Origin: Prevotellaceae bacterium UBA6858
GTDB lineage: Bacteria > Bacteroidota > Bacteroidia > Bacteroidales > Bacteroidaceae
Assembly: GCA_002451695.1 (NCBI GenBank)
Contig: DKDC01000013.1
Coordinates: forward strand, 1-12,414
Length of the DNA stretch: 12,414 nt
Reading direction: 5' to 3'
The notes beneath the pieces are model-generated. The model was given only the letters and a program-made list of their open reading frames with translations. It had not been told where the DNA came from and made no database searches. Below are positions 6,604 through 12,414 of this stretch, piece by piece. Both the position numbers and the translations under genes were made by a program. Within the stretch, counting starts at the first letter, position 1. Each line of letters begins with the position of its first letter.

Positions 6604-7389
6604 ATGACGTTCACTGACACCCATTCACATATATATGGTGCGGAGTTTGCCGCCGACACCGATGCGGTGGTGGAGCGTGCCAGGCGGGCCGGGGCGGAGA
6701 AAATCTTCCTGCCCAACGAGAATGCCGCCACGCTTGACTCCGTCCTTGCCCTGTGCGGCAAATATCCGGGTTTCTGCCATCCCATGATAGGGCTTCACCC
6801 CGAAGAGGTGGACGAAGGCTATGCCGGCGTTCTTGACTGCATGGAGCGGATGCTCGAAGAGCCGAACCCGTTCATCGCGGTGGGAGAGGTGGGCGTTGAC
6901 TACCATTTCCAGAGCGAAAACAGTAAAGAGCAGATTGACGCTTTCCGCCGTCAGGCGGAGTGGGCTGCACGCTATTCGCTGCCGCTCATGATCCATTCAC
7001 GCGATTCCATAGATGATTTGCTTGCCGTGCTGGAGGAATGCGGCGGAAAGCGCATGACAGGAGTGTTCCATTGCTTTTCGGGTACGGAGGATGAGGCGCG
7101 GAGATTTCTCGAATTCCCAGGTTTTGCATTGGGAATAGGCGGGATTGTAACGTTCAAGCGTTCCACGCTTGCAGAGGTGCTTAAAAGCGTTGTGCCGATA
7201 GAGAGGATTGTGCTCGAAACAGACTGTCCGTATATGGCCCCTGTGCCGATGCGCGGCAAGCGCAACGAGAGTGCGTTCGTGCCGTATATAGCCGCAAAAC
7301 TTGCCGAAACCTACGGAATGACCGTTGACGAAGTGTGTGAAATAACAAGCGAAACCGCAAAAAAAATATTCCCCAAAGCATGGGAGTGA
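6604..7389 (+). CDS. TatD family metal-dependent hydrolase
   Basis: A 261-residue TIM-barrel metalloenzyme. TatD-family proteins are reported to be metal-dependent DNA 3'-5' exonucleases acting in repair and DNA turnover; some act on other substrates. Metal ligands are all present: His7 and His9 (DTHSHIY), Glu95 (AVGEVGVDYHF), His131 (LMIHSRDS), His156 (GVFHCFSGT) and Asp207 (LETDCPYMAPVP). GLHPEE (63-68) and RGKRNES (217-223) are further family signatures. Length is normal. The ATG lies 6 bases after the stop of the prenyl synthase, so it is co-transcribed. No convincing terminator follows before the tRNA promoter. The exact substrate cannot be read from the sequence. Confidence 0.94.
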   Translation: MTFTDTHSHIYGAEFAADTDAVVERARRAGAEKIFLPNENAATLDSVLALCGKYPGFCHPMIGLHPEEVDEGYAGVLDCMERMLEEPNPFIAVGEVGVDYHFQSENSKEQIDAFRRQAEWAARYSLPLMIHSRDSIDDLLAVLEECGGKRMTGVFHCFSGTEDEARRFLEFPGFALGIGGIVTFKRSTLAEVLKSVVPIERIVLETDCPYMAPVPMRGKRNESAFVPYIAAKLAETYGMTVDEVCEITSETAKKIFPKAWE

Positions 7390-7431
7390 GTTTTTCCGCG
7401 TGCGGGGATGTGAAGTTTCAAAATAAAGTCT

Positions 7432-7439
7432 TAACTTTG
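7432..7439 (+). promoter_or_regulatory. -7 box for tRNA-Ser
   Basis: TAACTTTG matches TAnnTTTG exactly and lies 42 bases before the mature tRNA end. TGTG at 7409-7412 is one base from TTTG at the normal 19-base spacing. Confidence 0.55.
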
Positions 7440-7481
7440 CGTCCGGTTTCGTGAAGAACCGCAAATTTCAACCGCAATCAA

Positions 7482-7569
7482 GGAAAGATGCTCGAGTGGT
7501 TGAAGAGGCACGCCTGGAAAGCGTGTAAACGCCCAAAGCGTTTCGGGGGTTCGAATCCCCCTCTTTCCG
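7482..7569 (+). tRNA. tRNA-Ser (anticodon GGA)
   Basis: An 88-nt class II tRNA. The acceptor stem GGAAAGA (7482-7488) pairs perfectly with TCTTTCC (7562-7568), and discriminator G is at 7569. The D-stem is CTC/GAG. The anticodon stem CACGC/GCGTG encloses loop CTGGAAA with anticodon GGA at 7516-7518, reading UCC and UCU serine codons. A long variable arm (AAACGC/GCGTTT) identifies a serine tRNA, and the T-arm is GGGGG-TTCGAAT-CCCCC. CCA is not encoded and must be added after transcription. Confidence 0.97.
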
Positions 7570-7572
7570 CAT

Positions 7573-7613
7573 AAAACCGCAGCAAACGACAATGGTCTTT
7601 GTTGCGGTTTTTT
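7573..7613 (+). terminator. Rho-independent terminator of tRNA-Ser
   Basis: AAAACCGCAGCAAA (7573-7586) pairs with TTTGTTGCGGTTTT (7598-7611) over 14 positions with a single G-U, around an 11-nt loop, and the stem runs into a T-tract (7608-7613). It starts four bases after the tRNA. Confidence 0.9.
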
Positions 7614-7714
7614 CGTGCTTCGGGCGCATTTTGGCAAAACGTTGGAAATTATGTGTTTATGCATAAGTTAAAGGTTTGTGTAAGATTTTGGTTTACAGTG
7701 TGTTGCAAGTGGGT

Positions 7715-7807
7715 GAAAAAAGGTCTGATGTAGTTTTGATTATGTCTGATATAATTTTTCCTACATCGGACGTAGTTTTTCCTGTGTCTGATGTATTTTC
7801 CGGAGGG
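7715..7807 (+). repeat. Dispersed 21-bp-unit repeat, copy B (most complete)
   Basis: Begins with GAAAAAAGGTCTGAT (7715-7729). Four adjoining 21-bp units follow at 7724-7744, 7745-7765, 7766-7786 and 7787-7807, opening TCTGATGTAG, TCTGATATAA, TCGGACGTAG and TCTGATGTAT. The first three continue with T-rich DNA. The unit length equals about two helical turns and seven codons. TCTGATGTAG (7724-7733) can pair with CTACATCGGA (7761-7770), 10 bp with one G-U. It sits between the tRNA terminator and the promoter region of the next gene. There are no spacers, so it is not a CRISPR array. Confidence 0.8.
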
Positions 7808-7840
7808 TTTCGATATTGCGGTTTTCTCACCTTTTCAGGG

Positions 7841-7855
7841 TATTTTTGTCAAAAA
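7841..7855 (+). promoter_or_regulatory. -7 box and perfect inverted repeat upstream of the RidA-like gene
   Basis: TATTTTTG (7841-7848) matches TAnnTTTG and would give a leader of about 60 nt for the gene at 7916. It overlaps TTTTTG-T-CAAAAA (7843-7855), a perfect 6-bp inverted repeat with one central base, which could be an operator or a chance consequence of AT-rich DNA. Confidence 0.4.
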
Positions 7856-7902
7856 CAGGGTGTAATGGATTGTGCGGACAATGATAAAAGGGTATAATGT
7901 CG

Positions 7903-7910
7903 TATATTTG
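7903..7910 (+). promoter_or_regulatory. Second -7 box, directly before the start codon
   Basis: TATATTTG matches TAnnTTTG exactly but ends only five bases before the ATG at 7916. Transcription from it would begin at about the start codon, giving a leaderless message or requiring the in-frame GTG at 7958 as start. Confidence 0.4.
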
Positions 7911-7915
7911 CATAT

Positions 7916-9001
7916 ATGAAATCAGGAAAAGGCAATAATCCGCGTAATTGTTTCGCGGTGTTCGACGGAGGTTTCCGGGGAAGTTTCCCGAGCCGTGCGG
8001 CAAAGGCATTTGACAGTTTCCGCAGTGAAGCCTCGCAGCGCGTGGCGGACGGCGAAAAACCTGTGTGGCTCAGGATTTTCCTTAGCGACATAATAAACCA
8101 GATGCCGCTTATTCGCGAGGAGGTGAACAATATATCGGCATCGTGTGCCGTTTCAATAATAGAGCAGCCGCCTGTAAACGGGAGCAAAATAGCCGTTATG
8201 GCGTGCTTTCTTGAGGGCGCGGCGGCGGAACGCACGGGCGAAGATGCGTGGACTGTATCTTACAGGGGCGGAAAGTATATATTCCAGTCGCTGCGCTTCA
8301 ATGCCGGCGAGACTTCCGGGGCGGACGGCTGCGCACAGACAATGGAGGCTTTTGAGCGGCACAAGAGGCTCATCGCGCCATTGGGCATGACGATAAAGGA
8401 CAACACGCTGCGCACTTGGCTGTATTGCCGCGACATCGACCGCACATACGGCGGCGTTGTAAGGGGGCGCAATGATTTCTTCGCGCAAAACGGCCTCACC
8501 GCCGACACTCATTTCATCGCCTCCACGGGAATAGGGGGATATACCTCCGAGTGCGGCGTCGTTGTGGGCGTGGACTTTTTCTCGCGCATCGGAGGCGGCA
8601 ATGATGATGTGAAATATCTTCAGGCTCTCGACCACCTCAATCCCACCGCGCAATACGGAGTGGCTTTCGAGCGCGGCACATCGTTCACGGCTGGGGGCAA
8701 CAGGGTGGCGCTGATTTCGGGCACGGCGAGCATAGACAGGCTCGGGAACTGCATAAACCTTGACAATCCGGCAAGGCAGACGGAACGCCTGATTGAGAAT
8801 ATCGGAGCGCTGCTTGCCGATGACGGACTTTCGGAGAGGGACATAAGGATGCTCATAGTGTATCTGCGCGATGCCGCCGACAGGGACGAGGTGGAGAGTG
8901 TCGTGAGCTGCCGTCTGCCCGGCGTTGCCGCAGTGTTCACCCACGCCAAGGTGTGCCGCCCCGCGTGGCTCGTCGAGGCGGAGTGCATAGCGGTAAAATG
9001 A
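7916..9001 (+). CDS. RidA/YjgF-fold protein, chorismatase-like
   Basis: A 361-residue protein of unknown exact role. The C-terminal part (about 245-361) fits a RidA-type domain: GVAFERGTSF, VALISGTASID, LENI-like RLIENIGALLADDGLSERDI, LIVYLRDAAD, and the end CRPAWLVEAECIAV, where Arg348 and Glu354 align with active-site Arg and Glu of RidA. The N-terminal part has a degenerate second copy (LRIFLSDIINQMPLIREEV, then EQPPVNGSKIAVMACFLEG around 53-101). Between them lies TLRTWLYCRDID (164-175) with NDFF and ASTGIGG. This two-domain plan with a TW-Y-RDI centre resembles FkbO/Hyg5 chorismatases, which convert chorismate to hydroxybenzoates or dihydrobenzoates. That substrate is an inference. No signal peptide is visible, so it is probably cytoplasmic. 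lacZ follows by 43 bases with no clear promoter between them. Confidence 0.7.
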   Translation: MKSGKGNNPRNCFAVFDGGFRGSFPSRAAKAFDSFRSEASQRVADGEKPVWLRIFLSDIINQMPLIREEVNNISASCAVSIIEQPPVNGSKIAVMACFLEGAAAERTGEDAWTVSYRGGKYIFQSLRFNAGETSGADGCAQTMEAFERHKRLIAPLGMTIKDNTLRTWLYCRDIDRTYGGVVRGRNDFFAQNGLTADTHFIASTGIGGYTSECGVVVGVDFFSRIGGGNDDVKYLQALDHLNPTAQYGVAFERGTSFTAGGNRVALISGTASIDRLGNCINLDNPARQTERLIENIGALLADDGLSERDIRMLIVYLRDAADRDEVESVVSCRLPGVAAVFTHAKVCRPAWLVEAECIAVK

Positions 9002-9044
9002 ACGTAAACATTTTTCAAACAAAAATACCATAACAATTATTATC

Positions 9045-12000
9045 ATGAACAAACTCAAGACCGCCATTGCAGTGTGCCTTTGCGCCGCAGTGGTAAGCGC
9101 ATGGGGCGACAACAAGAAGGAACGCTGGCTCGACCCCTCCGTCAACCGCGTGAACGTGGAGCCGTCGCGTGCAAGCTATTTCGCGTACGAAAATCTCCAG
9201 GGAGCGCAGGGCAACGACAAGAAAGCCTCAAATCTCTACCTCAGTGCGGAGGGCAAATGGAAATTCAACTTTGTGAAGGACCACAACAAACGCCCCGCCA
9301 ATTTCCAGCAACCCGGGTATGACGACTCCAAGTGGACGGAGTTCAATGTTCCCGGACTTTTCGAGGTTCACGGATACGGCGACGCAACATACAAGAACAT
9401 CGGCTACGCATGGGCGACGCAGTTTGAGAGCAACCCGCCTTTCGTGGAGGAGAAGAACAACTACACCGGCTCTTACCGCCGTGAATTCGAAATCCCCGCA
9501 TCCTGGAAGGGCAGCGACATTTATTTCCATGTCGGGAGCGCAACGTCGAACCTCGAGGTTTGGGTGAACGGAAAATTCGTGGGCTACAGCGAGGACAGCA
9601 AGACTGCCGCCGAATTTGACGTGACGAAATATCTTGTTCCCGGAAAGAAGAACCTTGTGGCGATGCAGGTTATGCGCTGGTGCGACGGCTCTTATCTCGA
9701 GGATCAGGACTTCTGGCGTTTCACCGGCATAGCGCGTGAGGTTTACTTCTACGCACGCCCCAAGAAACACATCGATGATATTTTCGTAACCCCCGACCTG
9801 ACGAACAACTATCGCGACGGCAAGCTCGGCATTGTGGTTACAGCCCCCAAGGCAAAGGGATGCAAGGTGAAAGTGAGCCTTTGCGACGCACGCGGAAACG
9901 AAGTGAAGAACGCCGAGGGCAAAGTAGGCGCGGACGGCAAGCTTTCTGTTTCGATGGAAATGCAGAACCCGCTGAAGTGGACGGCGGAGACGCCAAACCT
10001 CTACACTCTCTATTTCACCCTTGTGGACGGAAACAAGGAATTGGAGGTAATCCCGCAAAAAACCGGCTTCAGGAAAGTTGAGATAAAGAACTCGCAGCTT
10101 CTCGTAAACGGCAAGCCCGTGCTCATCAAGGGAGCGAACCGCCACGAAATGGATCCCGACGGCGGCTATGTGGTGTCTGTGGAGCGCATGATACAGGACA
10201 TAAAAATCATGAAGGAACATAACGTGAACGCCGTGAGAACCTGCCACTATCCCGATGACCCCCGCTGGTACGAGCTTTGCGATCAGTACGGCATTTACAT
10301 TACCGCCGAGGCCAACATCGAGAGCCACGGAATGGGTTACGGCGACAAGACGCTTGCAAAGAACCTTTCGTACCAGCAGGCCCATTTGGAGCGCAACGAC
10401 CACAATGTGAAAATCTACAAGAACTATCCCGCAATCATCGTGTGGAGCCTTGGAAACGAGGCGGGCTATGGTGTGAACTTCGAAAAGGCGTTCGACCTTG
10501 TGCGCGCCTACGACCCCTCGCGCCCCATACAGTATGAGCGCGCCATTTGGGAGGACGGAAAGAGCGAGATATTCTGCCCGATGTATTATCCCTACAAGGA
10601 CTGCGAGAAATATTGCGCCAAGAACGACCCGCGCCCGCTCATACAGTGCGAGTATGCCCACGCAATGGGAAACTGCGGCGGCTTCTTCAAGAAATACTGG
10701 GATCTCACGCGCAAGCTGCCCAACTACCAGGGCGGCTACATCTGGGACTTTGTTGACCAGGGGCTTCGCGGCTACAACGAGGACGGCAAGCAGATTTTCA
10801 CATACGGCGGCGACTACGGACGCTACCCCGCAACCGACCACAACTTCAACTGCAACGGCTTCATACGTCCCGACCGCGAGCCAAATCCCGAGGCAAACGA
10901 ATACCGCTACTTCATGCAGAACATCTGGACAACCCCAATCGACTTGAAGAAGGGCGTTGTGGAGGTTTACAACGAGTTTTTCTTCCGCGACATCTCAAAC
11001 GTGCGCCTTGTGTGGGAGCTTGTCTGCGAGGGCAAGGTGCTTGCAAAGGGCAGCGAGGAGGCACTTAACGTAGGCCCGCAGGAGAAGCGGCAGATTTCCC
11101 TCGGCGGATATTCCATTCCCGATGAGGCAAAGGGCAAGGAGGTTATGCTCAATGTTGACTACAAGCTCAAGACTGTTGAGCCTTTGCTCGACGTGAACTA
11201 TTCCATAGCCCGCCAGCAGTTGCCTGTGAGCGACTACAAGTTCCCGACGCTTGCCGAAATAATGCCCAAGGCGGAGAAAGCCGTGCAGGGCAAGAAGAAA
11301 GCGGCGGAGGAGAAGGTTGTCAAGGAGGAGCAGCTTGCCTGTCTTTCGCTCCAGGCCGCACAGACCACCGTTACTTTCAACAAGAAGACCGGCTGGGTTG
11401 ACTATCTCGACATCGATGGCGCACCTGCGTTCAAGAAGGGCTATTCGCTTGTGCCCGAGTTTTGGCGCGCACCGACCGACAACGACTACGGCGCAAACCT
11501 TCAGCAGAAGTTCGCGGCTTGGAAAGACCCGAAAATGGATCTCAAGAAGTTTGAGTGCAGGGAACTCGGCGATGCAAAGCAGGTGGTTGCAGAGTATGAT
11601 ATGCCCACGGTTTCCTCGAAGCTCGTGATGACTTACACGCTCCGTCCCGACGGACAGTTTGTGGTCAACCAAAAGCTTACGACCGACCCCAACGCAAAGG
11701 AGAAGCCCATGATGTTCCGTTTCGGAATGCAGCTCGTAATGCCGCAGGAGTTCTCGAAGCTCCAGTATTACGGACGCGGACCTGGCGAGAACTACAGCGA
11801 CCGCCATTGGGCTGACCGCATAGGTGTTTACAACCAGAACGTGGCTGACCAGTATTGGGGCTATGTGCGCCCGCAGGAAAGCGGCAACCACACCGACATA
11901 CGTTGGTGGAAGGTGCTCTCGAATGCCGGCACAGGGCTTGAGTTCTACTCAAACATTCCGCTGGAATGCTCGTCGCTCAATTTCCTCACCTCCGACCTTG

Positions 12001-12206
12001 ACGGCGGTCCCGACAAGTTTGCACGCCAAATGCACAGCGGCGATCTTGTTCCGAGGAAGTTCACCGTCGTGAAGATACAGGAAAGGCAGTTTGGCGTAGG
12101 CGGCATCGACAGCTGGGGACAGTGGCCCGAGCCGGAGGTTCAGATGCCATACGGCGACAGGGAGTTCACTTTCGTAATCAATCCTATTGCAAATCCGGGC
12201 AAATAA
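9045..12206 (+). CDS. Secreted beta-galactosidase, glycoside hydrolase family 2 (LacZ type)
   Basis: A 1053-residue enzyme that cleaves terminal beta-galactosides. A signal peptide (MNKLKTAIAVCLCAAVVSA, likely cut after residue 19, no lipobox) sends it to the periplasm or beyond. Domains in order: sugar-binding jelly roll (about 60-235), Ig-like domain (about 240-345), TIM barrel (about 350-640), a further beta domain, and the beta-galactosidase small-chain domain (about 765-1050). Key residues: GANRH (His367), CHYPDDPRWYELCD, EANIESHGMG, acid/base Glu472 in SLGNEAGYG, nucleophile Glu536 in QCEYAHAMGN, and YIWDFVDQGL. LVPEFWRAPTDNDYG marks the small-chain domain. Full length, no break. No SusC/SusD, sulfatase or regulator gene is adjacent, so it is not in a visible utilisation locus. 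A similar GH2 activity on other beta-linked sugars cannot be excluded. Confidence 0.95.
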   Translation: MNKLKTAIAVCLCAAVVSAWGDNKKERWLDPSVNRVNVEPSRASYFAYENLQGAQGNDKKASNLYLSAEGKWKFNFVKDHNKRPANFQQPGYDDSKWTEFNVPGLFEVHGYGDATYKNIGYAWATQFESNPPFVEEKNNYTGSYRREFEIPASWKGSDIYFHVGSATSNLEVWVNGKFVGYSEDSKTAAEFDVTKYLVPGKKNLVAMQVMRWCDGSYLEDQDFWRFTGIAREVYFYARPKKHIDDIFVTPDLTNNYRDGKLGIVVTAPKAKGCKVKVSLCDARGNEVKNAEGKVGADGKLSVSMEMQNPLKWTAETPNLYTLYFTLVDGNKELEVIPQKTGFRKVEIKNSQLLVNGKPVLIKGANRHEMDPDGGYVVSVERMIQDIKIMKEHNVNAVRTCHYPDDPRWYELCDQYGIYITAEANIESHGMGYGDKTLAKNLSYQQAHLERNDHNVKIYKNYPAIIVWSLGNEAGYGVNFEKAFDLVRAYDPSRPIQYERAIWEDGKSEIFCPMYYPYKDCEKYCAKNDPRPLIQCEYAHAMGNCGGFFKKYWDLTRKLPNYQGGYIWDFVDQGLRGYNEDGKQIFTYGGDYGRYPATDHNFNCNGFIRPDREPNPEANEYRYFMQNIWTTPIDLKKGVVEVYNEFFFRDISNVRLVWELVCEGKVLAKGSEEALNVGPQEKRQISLGGYSIPDEAKGKEVMLNVDYKLKTVEPLLDVNYSIARQQLPVSDYKFPTLAEIMPKAEKAVQGKKKAAEEKVVKEEQLACLSLQAAQTTVTFNKKTGWVDYLDIDGAPAFKKGYSLVPEFWRAPTDNDYGANLQQKFAAWKDPKMDLKKFECRELGDAKQVVAEYDMPTVSSKLVMTYTLRPDGQFVVNQKLTTDPNAKEKPMMFRFGMQLVMPQEFSKLQYYGRGPGENYSDRHWADRIGVYNQNVADQYWGYVRPQESGNHTDIRWWKVLSNAGTGLEFYSNIPLECSSLNFLTSDLDGGPDKFARQMHSGDLVPRKFTVVKIQERQFGVGGIDSWGQWPEPEVQMPYGDREFTFVINPIANPGK

Positions 12207-12229
12207 CCCAAGCCCATGACATAATGCAG

Positions 12230-12268
12230 TGCGGCCTGTGCCTCTTTCGGCACAGGCCGCATTTGTTT
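12230..12268 (+). terminator. Strong rho-independent terminator of lacZ
   Basis: TGCGGCCTGTGCC (12230-12242) pairs perfectly over 13 bp with GGCACAGGCCGCA (12249-12261) around loop TCTTTC, followed by TTTGTTT. It begins 23 bases after the stop codon. Confidence 0.93.
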
Positions 12269-12367
12269 CGGGCAGCATGGAGTGGGGAAGCGGTTTTGCC
12301 GCAAGGTGAGCGGGAAACGACAAACCGCTGGCAATCAAAACATTACCGCAAATCTGACGTGCCTTGT

Positions 12368-12390
12368 AAGGTTCTGTCTGTCAGAAACTT
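12368..12390. other. Hairpin before repeat copy C
   Basis: AAGGTTCTG (12368-12376) pairs with CAGAAACTT (12382-12390) at 8 of 9 positions around loop TCTGT. It ends 9 bases before the shared 15-mer, much as the hairpin at 57-81 does for copy A. The rest of 12269-12367 holds nothing I can recognise. Confidence 0.4.
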
Positions 12391-12399
12391 ATAACGGCG

Positions 12400-12414
12400 G
12401 AAAAAAGGTCTGAT
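12400..12414 (+). repeat. Dispersed repeat, copy C (only its start is in the window)
   Basis: GAAAAAAGGTCTGAT is identical to the opening of copies A and B and runs off the end of the window, so whether 21-bp units follow cannot be seen. It lies about 190 bases after the beta-galactosidase stop, beyond the terminator. Like the other copies it is intergenic and downstream of a terminated gene. Confidence 0.6.

Larger units (their letters stand above)
7676..7897 (+). other. Possible small ORF over repeat copy B (unproven)
   Basis: An open frame of 73 codons with a TTG start and no in-frame ATG after the TAA at 7664. It reads through the four repeat units as SDVVLIM, SDIIFPT, SDVVFPV and SDVFSGG, preceded by GEKR. 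After the repeats comes a Phe/Cys/Gly-rich stretch (FRYCGFLTFSGYFCQK). For coding: within the repeats TCT/TCG and GAT/GAC changes are silent, and Val/Ile exchanges are conservative. Against: no ATG, no visible ribosome site, no known family, and copy C has a stop just upstream in the same frame. No function can be proposed. The same bases may act only as DNA or RNA. Confidence 0.22.

Noticed and set aside
5611..6624. A 337-codon open frame on the minus strand opposite the prenyl synthase.
   Set aside because: It mirrors the real gene, shows no motif of its own and spans the junction with tatD.
7724..7807. The tandem 21-bp units as a possible CRISPR array.
   Set aside because: Units adjoin without spacers, they differ from each other, and no cas gene is near.
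7893..7898. TATAAT upstream of the RidA-like gene as a sigma-70 -10 box.
   Set aside because: Bacteroidota primary sigma factor uses TAnnTTTG, and no TTGACA-like partner lies at the right distance.
9228..10841. A 537-codon open frame on the minus strand inside the beta-galactosidase gene.
   Set aside because: It is antisense to a clear GH2 enzyme with intact catalytic motifs. GC-rich codon bias often leaves the opposite frame open, and its protein has no recognisable domain.
12122..12394. A 90-codon plus-strand frame overlapping the end of lacZ and the terminator.
   Set aside because: It runs through a perfect 13-bp terminator stem and begins inside lacZ; no support for coding.

Overview
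The window comes from a Bacteroidales-type bacterium (phylum Bacteroidota). The evidence is a PorQ-family protein of the type IX secretion system, a TonB of the form usual in that phylum, several TAnnTTTG promoter boxes, few Shine-Dalgarno sites and a tRNA gene with no encoded CCA. Genus is not resolved. Housekeeping genes are GC-rich (36 of 60 bases G+C at 6121-6180). The DNA methyltransferase gene is clearly AT-richer (21 of 60 at 1621-1680).

Layout. Bases 1-4660 read leftward: porQ, cmk and ispH form a tight cluster (10 bp gap, then a 4-bp ATGA overlap), followed by a DNA cytosine-5 methyltransferase with its own promoter and then aqpZ, a water channel with a hairpin terminator. At 4661-4771 a divergent promoter region separates this from a rightward cluster: tonB, a polyprenyl diphosphate synthase and a TatD-family metallohydrolase. 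A tRNA-Ser(GGA) with promoter and terminator follows. Then comes a roughly 300-bp intergenic region with a tandem repeat, a RidA-fold protein that looks chorismatase-like, and a large secreted GH2 beta-galactosidase ending in a strong terminator.

How the genes fit. porQ-cmk-ispH mixes protein secretion, nucleotide and isoprenoid genes. IspH makes the C5 building blocks that the polyprenyl synthase in the divergent cluster condenses, so the two halves share isoprenoid metabolism. TonB powers outer-membrane import, but no exbB/exbD or SusC/D genes are in view. The beta-galactosidase stands without a polysaccharide-utilisation locus.

The most unusual signal is a dispersed intergenic repeat. Three copies share the exact 15-mer GAAAAAAGGTCTGAT: minus strand at 34-48, plus strand at 7715-7729, and plus strand at 12400-12414, where the window cuts it. 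After the 15-mer the sequence continues as 21-bp units. In one frame the units read as heptapeptides built on Ser-Asp-Val/Ile-Val/Ile, and many differences between copies are silent in that frame. No copy has an ATG start. The units can also fold into hairpins. Whether the family is a micro-protein, an RNA or terminator element, or a protein-binding array is open.
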